64,000 nt of DNA, from the NCBI GenBank assembly GCA_950295325.1, contig OX485809.1, positions 1,614,001 to 1,678,000 of the forward strand, in the 5' to 3' direction. The position numbers were made by a program, and so were the translations under genes. Positions 35,228-47,091 of the stretch are shown one piece after another. The stretch's first letter is position 1. Every line of letters starts with the position of its first letter. Source of the stretch: Polytrichum commune (Eukaryota; Streptophyta; Polytrichopsida; Polytrichales; Polytrichaceae). Under the pieces are notes generated by a model. That model made no database searches, was not told the origin of the DNA, and saw only the letters and a program-made list of their open reading frames with translations.

Positions 35228-38200
35228 GGGAGAGGAAGAATCTGAACTCGGAGCTATGGCATGCATGTGCTGGACCTTTGGTTTCTCTCCCCTCTGTGGG
35301 CACCCGAGTGGTGTATTTTCCTCAAGGTCACTCCGAGCAGGTATGTCATGTGGTTCACTTCATTTGGTACTGATTGTAGTACCGGGTGTGTTAGTGGCTT
35401 GGTGTTCTCAGAAGGAATAGGTTTTCTTGTGGTACTGTCAGGCCCCATTTTCTATAGAGGTTCAACATGGATGTATGCAACTTTCAGGTTCCTGATTCTG
35501 GGCCAATTTTTGGGCAGCTAGTTGAGTGGCTTCTGTATTTAAAGTGCGTTCCAAAGTGCGTATGTTGCATTGAAAGGAATGGGTTCATAGAGATGAAATT
35601 TTTGTTTATGCATTCTGGAGACATGCCTCTGAGCTTATTCCAAACGATGGTACTGAGCAGAGATGTATAAAGTGAGCACATGTTTAGAAATTCTTTAGTA
35701 GAGTCCTACAGTCTTCACCATCATATGTGATGAATTATTTGGTTATCTTGAATGTTGTGCCCATGCGGTCTCATTTTCTGAATTCTTCCAGTTCAAGTAC
35801 ACCTATACAGTGCTCAAAATCACTCATCAATGTCTATTTTTCCGTGACAAGGTTGCTGTGTCAACACACAAGGAGGCTGATTCTCAAATTCCAAACTACC
35901 CCAGGCTTCCATCGAGACTCATCTGTCTCCTTGAAAATGTCACACTTCATGTGAGTGTTTCTGTTGGCCATGCTATTCACAGATTGAGTGACTAGTTGTG
36001 ATATGCAATTTGAGCGACTATTTGACTTGTGTTTGGAAGCGTTGACACAATTTCTGTAAATGAGGTGAACAACTGATGTGGACTTCTGTTCTTTGATGCA
36101 GGCTGAACCTGAAACAGATGAAGTCTATGCACAGATGCTTTTGCTGCCTATACAGAATCCTGTAAGTGCTAAATTGGATTCTGCATCTGCTTATAGTTGC
36201 AGTATTGTCCTGTGCAGTAGTCTCTTGACTGACTTTTGGAGAAATATTTCAGTCTTCAGTTCTCGTTGTATTTCTTGACAAGCCTCTCTTCATGGATTTT
36301 TTACTTTTTTGAGTAAGGAGTTTGTACATCTTTTCTGCTTGTTCTTCTTGCAGGAGAAAGAATCCTCGTCAGCCCCAGATCTAGGTGTGCCTAACAGACA
36401 GCCAACTGAGTATTTTTGCAAAACGTTAACTGCAAGTGATACCAGTACTCATGGTGGCTTCTCCATACCTCGCCGTGCGGCTGAGAAAGTTTTTCCACCC
36501 CTGGTATGCTACCAAATCTCTATCTATTCCCTTGCATGGTTCCTGTTAGGTGTTCTTCTTTTAGATTATGAAATTCTAGTGCTTTAAGATTGTGTCTATT
36601 TTCTACAGGATTACACACAACAGCCCCCAGCCCAAGAGCTCGTTGCTCGTGATCTTCATGACCAGGAATGGCACTTCCGCCATATTTATAGAGGTGAGGT
36701 GCTCTGTCCTTGTTGGAGTGTCTAAGAGTATGCCAACACTGATGATGATAGATGAAAATCCTGTGGGTTCCTGGACTAGCCATACTAAATTGATAATTAC
36801 AATGATTCATCTCCTTGTTCAGGGCAACCACGCCGACACCTTCTCACAACTGGGTGGAGTGTGTTTGTAAGTGCTAAGAGATTGCAAGCGGGTGATTCTG
36901 TTCTGTTTATAAGGTAATTCTTTGTTTAGTTGCCTTCTAAGGTTCTCTGACAGTTGTACACCTATTTGTTCATTCTTGAATCATAGCAATGCTTTTATAT
37001 GCAAGACAGATATTTCTGCCCTATATTGTACTGATATGGCTTTATTCTCAGATGAAGTAGTCCCAATAACATCCTATCTATTACCTCTTATTATGTAGGA
37101 TTTGTTGTTGCACTATTGATGGCAGCCACTATCACTCTTCCAGGTGATGCCCTCCTCAACTGTGTGCCTTCGACAGTAACAAAGTTGTGTTTTTGTTAGC
37201 AGGGATGATAAAGGCCAGCTTTTGCTGGGAATCAGGCGTGCTAATAGGCAGCAGACAAATTTGCCATCATCAGTTCTATCAAGTGACACCATGCACATTG
37301 GGGTTCTTGCAGCTGCCAACCATGCTGCAGAACACACTTCACGTTTTACGATTTTCTACAATCCAAGGTGCATAGCCATCCTATGTAATACTCTTCTCTG
37401 AAATGACCTACGCACATGAACTGATGAGCAATTTTATCGTGCTCCTAGAGTCTATTCCTTCCTTGTAAAGATTTGGTTGGGTCAGCTTAGTTCCATGAAG
37501 AGGAATATGAGTGTTATGCTATAGGGCGTTTTTGTCTTTTAGGAGGTTTGACTACATACAGTTGTACCTCATCTATGTATATTGATGTCAAGTTCCCAGT
37601 ACAAGATTGCCTGCATTTATAAAGAAACCTCACAATTATCAACGTCATCCACTATGCTTCTCATGATGACTGGGGACACTTGTTTAGATGTAAAATACAC
37701 TTCTGTGACCAAAAGCCTCTAACTTACCAAAAGATTCTTGCTTGCTTGAATGTGCAGTAAGTCACATTTTTCATCAGCTATCTTGGGTAGGTGAATTTTG
37801 CAATTCCTTGGTATACTGATTGTATTTATGTGCTTGGGAACACAGGCAGAGCCCTGCAGAGTTTGTGGTACCACTAGCCAAATATCACAAGGCTGTCTAC
37901 AACACACATGTCACAGTTGGAATGCGTTTCCGCATGGTGTTTGAAACGGAGGAATCCAGTATACGAAGGTATACATGCTGTTTGTTGAGTTACTTTTTTC
38001 ATTGTAAATCTGTCTCTTTCAGCACCATTATGTCTCACGTTGGCTTGATGTATCAGGTACATGGGGACAATCACAGGGATAGCAGATCTCGATCCTGTTA
38101 GATGGCCCAAGTCACATTGGCGCTCCCTGAAGGTATGTGGCAGGTTATGTTATTTAATTATTTTAAAAAATAAAAATTGCTGAATACAACCTTCAGCTCT

Positions 38201-41200
38201 TGAGATGCAATTTTGTCTTCGAATCCTTCTGGATATGTGTTTCTTCTTCTCTCCTGGTTACTCTCTTCCTGGTATTTCAGTGCTGTGAAATGTTTTCGCA
38301 GGTTAATTGGGATGAATCCACAGCTGGTGAGAGACAGAAACGAGTGTCCCTTTGGGAAATTGAACCTCTGACTACATCTTTCCTGTTATGTCCCTCTCCT
38401 TTCACCATGAGATCCAAGCGACCTCGTGGCGTCCCCGGTGAGTGGAGATTGTCAAGGTTGTGAGGATCTAATTTGTGAATGTTTGTAATGGAGGCCTTTA
38501 CAGTCTGTTCCAGCATGTTTGCTCTAAGCTTGTATTGCCTGGAATTTCTGCAAAGTTTGCAAGTTGCGAACTTATATAAATGCATTATTTTGTATTGAAT
38601 TGTATTCTGTTCTATTGGCCCCTTATGAAAGTACTTTAGGCTTTGGCTGTCTAATGCTCATTGTTGCACCTTGTTCTAATTGGGTTGCAACTTGGACGTG
38701 GTAATAGAAGCATGTCTCTTTCAATCCTCTTCTAATCTTGCAGATGCCTTTCATCTTATCCAGGAGAAGAAGATGATCTTGAACTTCTGATGAGAAAGTC
38801 GCACATGTGGCAAAATAGCAGCGACATGTTGAGCCCACTAAATTTTGGTGTTGGTGGCTTACCTATGGACACTTCCTGGATGCGCTTACCACAGCCAAGG
38901 GCGGGAACAGCAGTGCCCTCTCCTCACTACCGAGCACTTGCAGCAGCAGCCCTTCAGGAAATTCGAACTGGTGATCCTGCAAAGCAATTGCTTTCTCAGC
39001 CTCTACAATCAACACAGATGCAGTTGCGTCAACAGCAGCCCCAAAGTGAGCCTCAGCAGTTGATGCTTCAAATGAATGATGTGCCAGGTCCTCTCTTACA
39101 GTTGTCTACAAGCCACACACAGATGATGGAATCAGGAACGTGTGGGAGAGCCTCAAGCTACACAGAGTCCGACTTGCAAATCCCTCCATCACCTTCATCT
39201 ATATCAGGCTCCTTCTCCTTGTCTGGAATGATGGGCAGAGTGCAGAACAATGCTACTGTAAATCCAAGTGAGGGAAACCAATATGCGACCATGATGCACA
39301 CCGATTCAAGTGCATTGCAGCCTTGTAGGACAATGCAAGGGGGTATTCAGGTATAGCAACACCTAAACCATGAGCAATGTTTCAAATTCCAGTCTGATGT
39401 CCACTGTGTGATTTCGTTGTACATGCACAATCTCAGAGCTTGTACATTGTCAATACCCAGTGTTAGTTCTACTTTGATTACCTCAATAACAGTCCAGCTG
39501 GGATTGTAACTATCTGCAATCGTCAATAACAACACATCACATAGGTGAAAGATCAGACACTTTAGACAGTGAGGTATTTGGTGAGGTTGCTTCAAAGATC
39601 CGATGAAAAACTCAAATCGTCGCAGTCCTAGCATCTTAATTAAATAATTTTTTTTGTTGATGGCTGACACTGTATTTGGTAGAAAGTTTTTAGAAATTAA
39701 AGCCTGAATTTACAGTGATAAGTTTACAAGCTTGGATTTTGCTTCACAGGCTTTTGTCGTGATGATTATTTGTTGTTCCTCAGGAACTGTGAATTTATGG
39801 TGACTAAGATGGTTTAGTCTTAAGCAATATGCCATTGGAAACTTACTACTGGTTGAATAAATTCTGTGAGCTGACTTTTGCCATCTACATGATTTAAGGC
39901 CACCTGTTAATCCTAGCACACTATATTACTATCCATACTAGTGGACAAATCACCAAAGCTGTGCTGCAGGAGCATGGTAATCACCTGGATCTATGATCTC
40001 TACTCTTGGACAGGAGAGGGATTTCAAAATTGAAAACTTGGAGGTGTCCTTGATCAAAAAATATTTTAAATCCATGCTGGACACTTAAATCCCTTTTGGG
40101 TCCGATGATAGGTCTAATCACCGTGAGCAATGATGCTTTCATGGAGGCATTGTTGCGGTGCTCAAGTAGTTGGAGCAGTTTGCTGACATCAAGTGCATGA
40201 TGTGTGGCAGATCACTTCGGGTTGGTTTCCACCTCTGCAAAATGGACTTCAATCTGATCCTCAGTCAATTGTGTCCCCCCGACTAAGCCAGGTTGAGGCC
40301 TCCAGCACTGCAGTGCCTGGGTCATATTCTGTATCTCAAAACAATGAACCAAGTGTGCAGCAAGGTCTTGGACTCCCATATGGTTTCCACAATCATGGTC
40401 AGGACTCTGAGCAGATGCAAGGAGATAAAAGTCATTTTCTTTTTGGTGTCCCTATTGATCAACCACAAGTCGCTTCAGCTGCTCTTACTTCTCAAAATTT
40501 TGGGAAGCCAAAAGATGCTCCAGACAGCAATATATTGTTAGGGTATTGCCCACCAGCTGCACCAGATTCCATAAACAATGGATTGATATCCAATGACAGC
40601 TTGGATGAAAATATGTTGTTTCACCAGAGTTCAGGATGGCCGGCTATGCAAACTGCAGCACGTCAACGCACCTATATCAAGGTAAATAGTGTCAGCCTTA
40701 CAATTGTCCACGACAAACACTGGATATCATAATATTAAATGTTCTCTTCATTCATAATATTTTAGACTCCTACATCTTAATCTTGAAGTAGTATTGTGAC
40801 TCCGCAGAGATTGAAGCTTTTTCTTCACAAAATCATTATCATTTTCAGGGAATAAAGGTCGTGAAGAGGCATTTTTTGGTTAGGCTTTTGGAGAATTATG
40901 AACCCCTCAAGTTTATATAAATTGATATGAAATGTGCTTTTTTTGTTCAGGTCCATAAGACTGGTGTGCCAGGGAGATCATTGGATGTCCGAAATTTCTC
41001 AAATTATACAGAACTCCGAAAGGCGCTTGCTCAAAAATTTAACTTGGAGAACCTTTTGGAGGATCCTGAAAAGTCAGGGTGGCAAATTGTCTTTGTTGAT
41101 ACTGAGAATGATACTCTTTTGCTTGGTGATGATCCATGGGAGTAAGTCAGCCTGTTCTTCTACTTTCATTCTGACTCCCTAGTTCTTCCCTTCAAGTGCA

Positions 41201-41621
41201 CTGTTCTTTATATTGCAATGTTATGTTCAATTGCCACACATGATTCTCAGTTCCTAGTTTCCAGCGTTCCTTGTCCTAATAATTGCATTTAAGGCCATTA
41301 GTAGGATTTGATTATTGTTTATTACTTTTAACAACATGAATAGGATCTTCAGATTTATAGATCTGAAAATCACAATTGTGGAGATCAGTTGATGCTGACA
41401 AGCCATATGCTCTTTTCTTCTCTTGCAGAGAGTTTGTAACCTATGTGCGTAGTATCAAAATACTTTCACCACATGAAGTGGCTCAAATGAATCAGGACCA
41501 GTTGGAAATGCTTAACGCAGTGCCAACACAGCAACACCAAAGACCATCCACCAGCAACTCAGAAGAGGCTCATCCCCAGAGCTCTCTTCCCAATCCCTCT
41601 TCTGGGACCTTGGACATCTGA
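35228..41621 (+). CDS. ARF: Auxin response factor, class A (ARF6/ARF8-like)
   Basis: Nuclear transcription factor that binds auxin response elements and is repressed by Aux/IAA proteins until auxin triggers their loss (family knowledge). Fourteen exons join in one frame, all introns GT-AG: 35228-35340, 35852-35950, 36102-36161, 36354-36503, 36609-36693, 36823-36913, 37203-37367, 37846-37968, 38057-38132, 38302-38437, 38764-39350, 40211-40681, 40951-41141, 41429-41621 (TGA). They give 845 residues; the first few residues need an upstream exon. Seen: [18 protein letters not shown]3 domain about 110-212 with the STHGGFS and RGQPRRH DNA-contact motifs; ARF domain about 240-320 (FYNPR, GMRFRM, DPVRWP); Q-rich middle region about 365-715, the mark of activators; PB1 domain about 718-800 with the basic-face lysine (VHKTG) and acidic OPCA motif ([17 protein letters not shown]). 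No frameshift or lost key residue. Assignment to ARF6/8 rather than ARF5/7 is less sure. Confidence 0.95.
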
Positions 41622-44600
41622 GATATTGGTGGGAGAAAAGCGAGAGGAAAAGAGACTGAAGAGTTGTGTCGATAGCTTGAATATGGCAGAGGGCGTTTCG
41701 GTTGCCGACTGTGAGAGGGCTGGCCACTGGTCCTCGATACATGACGTTATATCCCGACAGGCTTTCTGGCAGCTTATATACAGAGGAGTAAGAATATTTC
41801 CAACAAACACTTGGTATCCAACAAGGCCATAGCTCTAGCAGCAACCTCCACCAAGCCCCATTTTGGTCCAATCTCAGGACACCTTGTCTTGGAGGGGTCA
41901 TAAAAAGGAGACATGAGACTAAGAGAAGCTATGTGTGATTGCAGTTTTGAACACACTTCTGCATTGCAAAGAACATCCCTGCCACTTGTTGGTAGGCCAC
42001 ATTCTCAAGCCTGGAGTTCCTCGTTTTTAAGTGCAAACTAGAATACAAAACCAGAAGCAATTTTCAGTAGATATATGCAGTGGTCCGATTGGCAGTGCGA
42101 AATAGATACTTGCATATCTTGCATGAGATTCAGGCTTTGATTCAATGTTCTTGGAGGCAGGGTATTATCTGGTCTTCCAGAAACAATCCATTTTGCCGCA
42201 CTTAGAGCAACATCTGCTGTCCAGAGGGCATGGCACTTTGTTGAAGAGGCATAGCCTTCGGCAGTGGGGTTTGAAATTGCTTTAAACCAAGTGAATTAGT
42301 TTCAGGTGGCAGCATTCTTTCAGTCGGACGTTTGACAAAGACAAGCTCAGTTTCTGATGGGCACAGAACTACTATTATCTCCACTGAGGAGTCTTGGAGT
42401 GATGAGGCAGGCGACTCTCAACTGGTTGTGCGAGTGCCATCTTGCCAACCAGGTAAGATTTCCTTCAATTCACAAGCTCATTGATAAAAACAAGATGACT
42501 CTGATGTTGCCACCAGTGTGAATTATGGTGTTGCTCTAACTCTATGTAATCCTGAAATGGGTATCATGAGAACTAGAGGGCCCTTCGTCCTTTCAAAGGT
42601 GAACACCTTGAACAGGTGTGGACAAGTCGGCCTGCACATATCTATGTACCCCAAGGACAAGCCCCTGGGTTCCCTCATGGTTGGTTGAAAATATTCAGTT
42701 CACCTGAATACGCTCACCGTGATTGAGTTGCGGGCACCAGAAAAATCGAGTGTTAGGAAGGTCACTGTCCTAGCACTATTCTGGTCTTAGGCAGCAACGC
42801 ATTCATAAGTTTATACTCTGGAGTGCGATGCTTGAAGCAGGACTGCTAGAGGGTGTGTGTACATAGGGAAGTCTGCTTCCCATGCTACCAGGGTGGCAGC
42901 TCTGTTTCTTGTCTTGTACTCTTGTCTGGCAAGGCAGAGTTCTGTAGTGTTTCTTTTCACTCTGGCCTCTTCACGCAATGTTAAGAGAAAGGGACAAGTG
43001 TGGAAGTCCATGCATTGGCTGCGGAATCAGTTGGTTTGCTTCTGTTGTGACTTCAAAATTGAGAACCAAGATGTGTTACGAACCTTCGACAGATTTGAAG
43101 AGATGTGTGGTGCTAGTTCACTTGGTCTGCCAAACACACGGCTGCTGAGTGTGAGCTGAAAGAGTCGTCAAATACCCTTGGGTAGCTTTCTCATAGTTTG
43201 CATAATATGAAGTACTTTTGACATTTTAGGTGAGTCATGTCAGTGAACCGGGAGAAATTTGAGCCAACTTGCCACTATCTTTCTTTATTATCAATTGACT
43301 ATCAATTGCAATGCTTCAGATATTTCTTGCTCTTTTTCTGGACATAGATTTCTTCATGAAATGTGGTTCAGTGAATTGCCCAAATTTTTGATTTTGAAAC
43401 AACAATGTAGGAAATTGAACCAACTTTCTAGAACTACATTTATTTCAACTAGTATGCACCATATTAGTACTAACCATTCACAATCTACAACTGATGTGGA
43501 CCACACTAATTTATGCTTACAAAAAGTTGTTCAGAATAAAGTGTATGGTGAAGTCAATTGATGCAAAGAATTTTGTGTATGTGTCATGTGGCACCATCAT
43601 TGTTATTGGTGCACTGATCACACTATGCCACTTGACATGAGATTTTTTTTGTGTTGGACAATTTAAAAAAATGTGAAGTCAATCACTACAAATATCTTGT
43701 TCATGTCACATGGCACCGTTGTTGTCATGGTTGTACCTTCTTTAATACTTGAATCATGCGAAGCTATGAAGTGCATCATGTTGCTTGTTGTCATGTTTTT
43801 GGATTGGGTTTCGTTCAACAAAACCACACAGGGAAGACTAAATAAGTGTCAGGTTGAATTCTAAGTGTCACTATTAGGTTAATTGATAAATAACAATGGC
43901 TTTAGATTGAGATTTGGATATCAAACGTAGGTAAGATTTCATTTCATTTTGGGTTTTAGGAAATGATGAGATTAAGAAGTGGATTTTGAGGGTCACTCAG
44001 TGCAGGACATGCAATTGCATGGTTTCTCCCTTGTAGCCAACTATAGTCCAGTAGTTATGACTTGCTATACCATGGGTTTCAATGCAGGAGTCACAACTCA
44101 CCAACAATCTTTTTGAGTAATTAGTAACCATATGTAATCATGGTCAAGGGCACCCCAATATTAATAATAGTCTCTCCTTTATTATTTGATAACTTAATGG
44201 ATCATGACTTATTATAGTAACAACCTTGTGGGTTACGGTGTTCATAGATTTATCTGAATTTTAATGAGGTAGTGTGACCATTGTCCTTATGTGGACCAAT
44301 TGAAGGATTTCCATTTGTGAGGGTTTAGAATTATAGGCCATAACAAGTTAGTTCATGTTCAAATACCATAGTTTCTTCTTTTATTTTAGTTTGTTTTACA
44401 CCATGTGGTTATTTACTTCATTAATTCTAACAATAATTCACATGTTTATTTCTAATATCCCTTTTGTAATAACATTTAATTGAGATCATTTCTGGAATAT
44501 TTTCCATGTTGTAGAATTCAGTTCCTTTATAATATGCCATTATGCAATTATAAGATTTATTGATCTTGATAAAAGTGCTTGAGAAAAGATTAAAAAGAAA

Positions 44601-45179
44601 AAAAACAAGGGCCATTTCTTTGGCCATTAGCCACTCAAAATATATCACCTTATCACTAATATGTGGGGGCTCGTTAGTTCAAGTGCTCTAGTACTTCAAA
44701 CCTTCCATTCACAATGGTCAAGATGTATCATATGACCTTTAGGCTTCTTCGGTAATGTGTTCTCATTTTACAGCCCTTTCAGGATCTCGTTAAAACGACG
44801 CTTGAAGGTGAATTCCATTGATTATGGGACAATCCCAATTGCTAGTAAATAACTCCCTCATGGCCTCTAGTGATTGTTTCTTTACATCTTCATCTCTGAA
44901 AGGCTATGCATTAATTGTCGGCCATGGCCTTCATCCTTTGGCCCGACTCTCTTGGACGATGGTCTCCCCTAGTCTTATAATTGAGGATACTGAATTTTAA
45001 AATTATTTTTCTTCATAATTTCCTTTATGTTAGGGCAAATTCATGACAGTCAGTGGAGATTGTTAACATCATATGACACCCTCCTTTATTCATGTCTTGA
45101 ACTTCTAAGGTGGAGCACCCTAGCCTGTGGCTTCAATGAAGGTCGAGTGAACAATTGCACCTCGAACAAGGAAAGCTTA
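41622..45179. other. ARF 3' flank and intergenic DNA
   Basis: No second gene is recognised. The first 1.5 kb is moderately GC-rich and probably includes the ARF 3' untranslated region; no confident polyadenylation signal could be chosen. A 10-base match to the core of a miR167 target lies at 41,766-41,775. From 43.2 kb the DNA is AT-rich. Confidence 0.4.
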
Positions 45180-45680
45180 GGGCCACTTCACACACGAGCC
45201 AAGAGCCGTGACCATGAGATTGTGAGAGCCCAAAAGAAAGTGTCCAAAGGCCATCCCAACACACACCTCCACAATCACGTAGTGTGGTCACGGATCCTCG
45301 AGTGTAGTGTGAAGTCATATGTGACCGGGCCCTCAACCAAACGCTATTTCAATGAATTTCTATTCATGCGGGTCCTCGCACATGATAAAGTAGAATAAAC
45401 CAACGGTTGTGAGCGTTCGGAGTGCCGTGGTCTCCCGGTTTTGTGTTAGGCCTACCTCCAAGAGATGGTTTTTGAAAATAGTCCAAGTGACCATGAAACA
45501 TGATCCATTCGGTGCCATGTAGGAATCCATGTAGACTTTACATCCATCTTGCATTCACGTACTCCGTTGGTCCCTCAAGCGTAGTGTGAAGTGAACTTGG
45601 ACCGGCTCCGTCCTTTCCACCAATGAGAGTGCTTGGAGTGTAATGGACACGGGCTCTCAGTCCCGTGTGTGAAGTGGCCC
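45180..45680 (+). mobile_element. Harbinger-like MITE, copy 2 (501 bp)
   Basis: Best-preserved ends of the family: GGGCCACTTCACACACGAG on the left and its inverted partner ending GTGTGTGAAGTGGCCC on the right, flanked by TTA on both sides (45,177-45,179 and 45,681-45,683). Same orientation as copies 1 and 3. No transposase frame. Confidence 0.9.
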
Positions 45681-45683
45681 TTA

Positions 45684-46351
45684 CTCGACAAGGCCTCACC
45701 ACCCAATGCTTTATACTCTGGCTTTTCACGGATTAGATTATGGTCTCACACAATTTAACTTTGTATCAATTTAACCTCTCGCCCTTTTGAGAGCTAAGCA
45801 AATGGCTAATTACTCAGACCATTATGATATGTGACGGAAAATTCAGAATTCATATAGAACAAATTGTCACTCTTATCCACACTTGAACATTTGACTACAG
45901 ATTATGGCCATAATTGCATTTTAAAAACATGTTTTTTGTTACACACTATTTTTGAGGATGAAAAACAATGGATGTGGACTCTATCACATTATGTGTGTGT
46001 ATTCTTAAAACACAATCGATAGCCTCTCACTAAATCATGGCACATCCCTCAAGGTTTCCCACCTCGTGGAACTCCATTGGGAACCTAGCGAACCCTATGG
46101 GAACCTTCAAAATTTCACACAAATGCTCTCATATGATGGGATAAACAATCAACCCCTTCATCATGCAAACATTGATTTATTATCTGCCAAAATTTCATCC
46201 GATGGAAGGTTTTTTCGGATTGCCCGAGTAGTTTTGTAAACTGTAGGATGGGGCTATGTGAATGGATGGCTTGGATGTGATCTGCCCACAGAGCGTCAGT
46301 GACATGGCTGTGGGCCCTTTGAGGGGTCGCTCAGGCCTCATGTGCCATGGC
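45684..46351. other. Intergenic, no gene seen
   Basis: AT-rich spacer between two MITE copies; nothing recognised. Confidence 0.5.
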
Positions 46352-46354
46352 TAA

Positions 46355-46853
46355 GAGCCACTTCACACACGAGCCAAGAGCCGTGACCATGAGATTGTGA
46401 GAGCCCAAAAGAAAGTGTCCAAAGGCCGTCTTGAGACACCTCCAAAATCGTGTAGTGTGGTCATGGACCCTCAAGTGTAGTGTGAAGCCATATGTGACCA
46501 GGCCCTCAACCAAATGCTATTTCAATGAATGTCTATTCATGCAGATCCTCACACATGATAAAATAGAATAAACCAATGGTTATGAGCATTCGGAGTGCCA
46601 TGGTCTCCCGGTTTTGTGTTAGGCCTACCTCCAAGAAGTGGTCTTTGAAAGTAGTCTAGGTGACCATGAAACATGATCCATTCGATGCCATGTAGGACTC
46701 CATGTAGACTTGACATCCATCTTGCAGTCACCTACTCCGTTGGTCCCTCAAGGATAGTGGGAAGCGAACTTTTACCGGCTCCTCCTTTTCCACCAATGAG
46801 AGTGCTTGAAGGGTAATGGTCGCGGGCTCTCAGTCTCGTGTGGGAAGTGGCCC
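46355..46853 (+). mobile_element. Harbinger-like MITE, copy 3 (499 bp), in the BUD13 promoter
   Basis: Flanked by TAA on both sides (46,352-46,354 and 46,854-46,856). The left end is mutated to GAGCCAC; the right end GTGGCCC is intact. Its right edge lies 238 bp before the BUD13 start codon, so it probably sits in or next to that promoter. Confidence 0.88.
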
Positions 46854-46856
46854 TAA

Positions 46857-47091
46857 CAGCCTGGACCTCAGCTGCTTGTCGAGGCGGGCACATGCTTAAA
46901 TGTGCCCCGTATAGGGATTTTTGAAGGCGGCAGCAGTAAGGTCCCGGATGAGCTCCGCTCATGTGCCCATGGCGCCCAAGCCCTAAGAAAATCTAGGACG
47001 CTCTGTCGTGTGTTACTTCAAACCCTAGCGCACTCCCATCTTAAGTGTGGAAGCCTCGATTGCGTTTCTGTATCTGAGTTCATTGTGAGAC
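46857..47091 (+). promoter_or_regulatory. BUD13 proximal promoter and leader with telo-box
   Basis: This 235-bp segment is the only space between the MITE and the start codon. AAACCCTAG at 47,020-47,028 matches the plant telo-box (AAACCCTA), known in promoters of translation and cell-growth genes. No clear TATA box is seen. A possible 12-codon upstream frame (46,948-46,986) lies here if transcription starts early enough. Confidence 0.45.

Noticed and set aside
40345-40375. Partial match to the tasiARF target (AAGGTCTTG) in the ARF exon at 40.2-40.7 kb
   Set aside because: Only nine bases match and the rest does not pair; tasiARF targets a different ARF class.
46948-46986. Twelve-codon upstream frame in the BUD13 leader
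   Set aside because: The transcription start is unknown, so its inclusion in the mRNA cannot be supported; mentioned only in the promoter entry.
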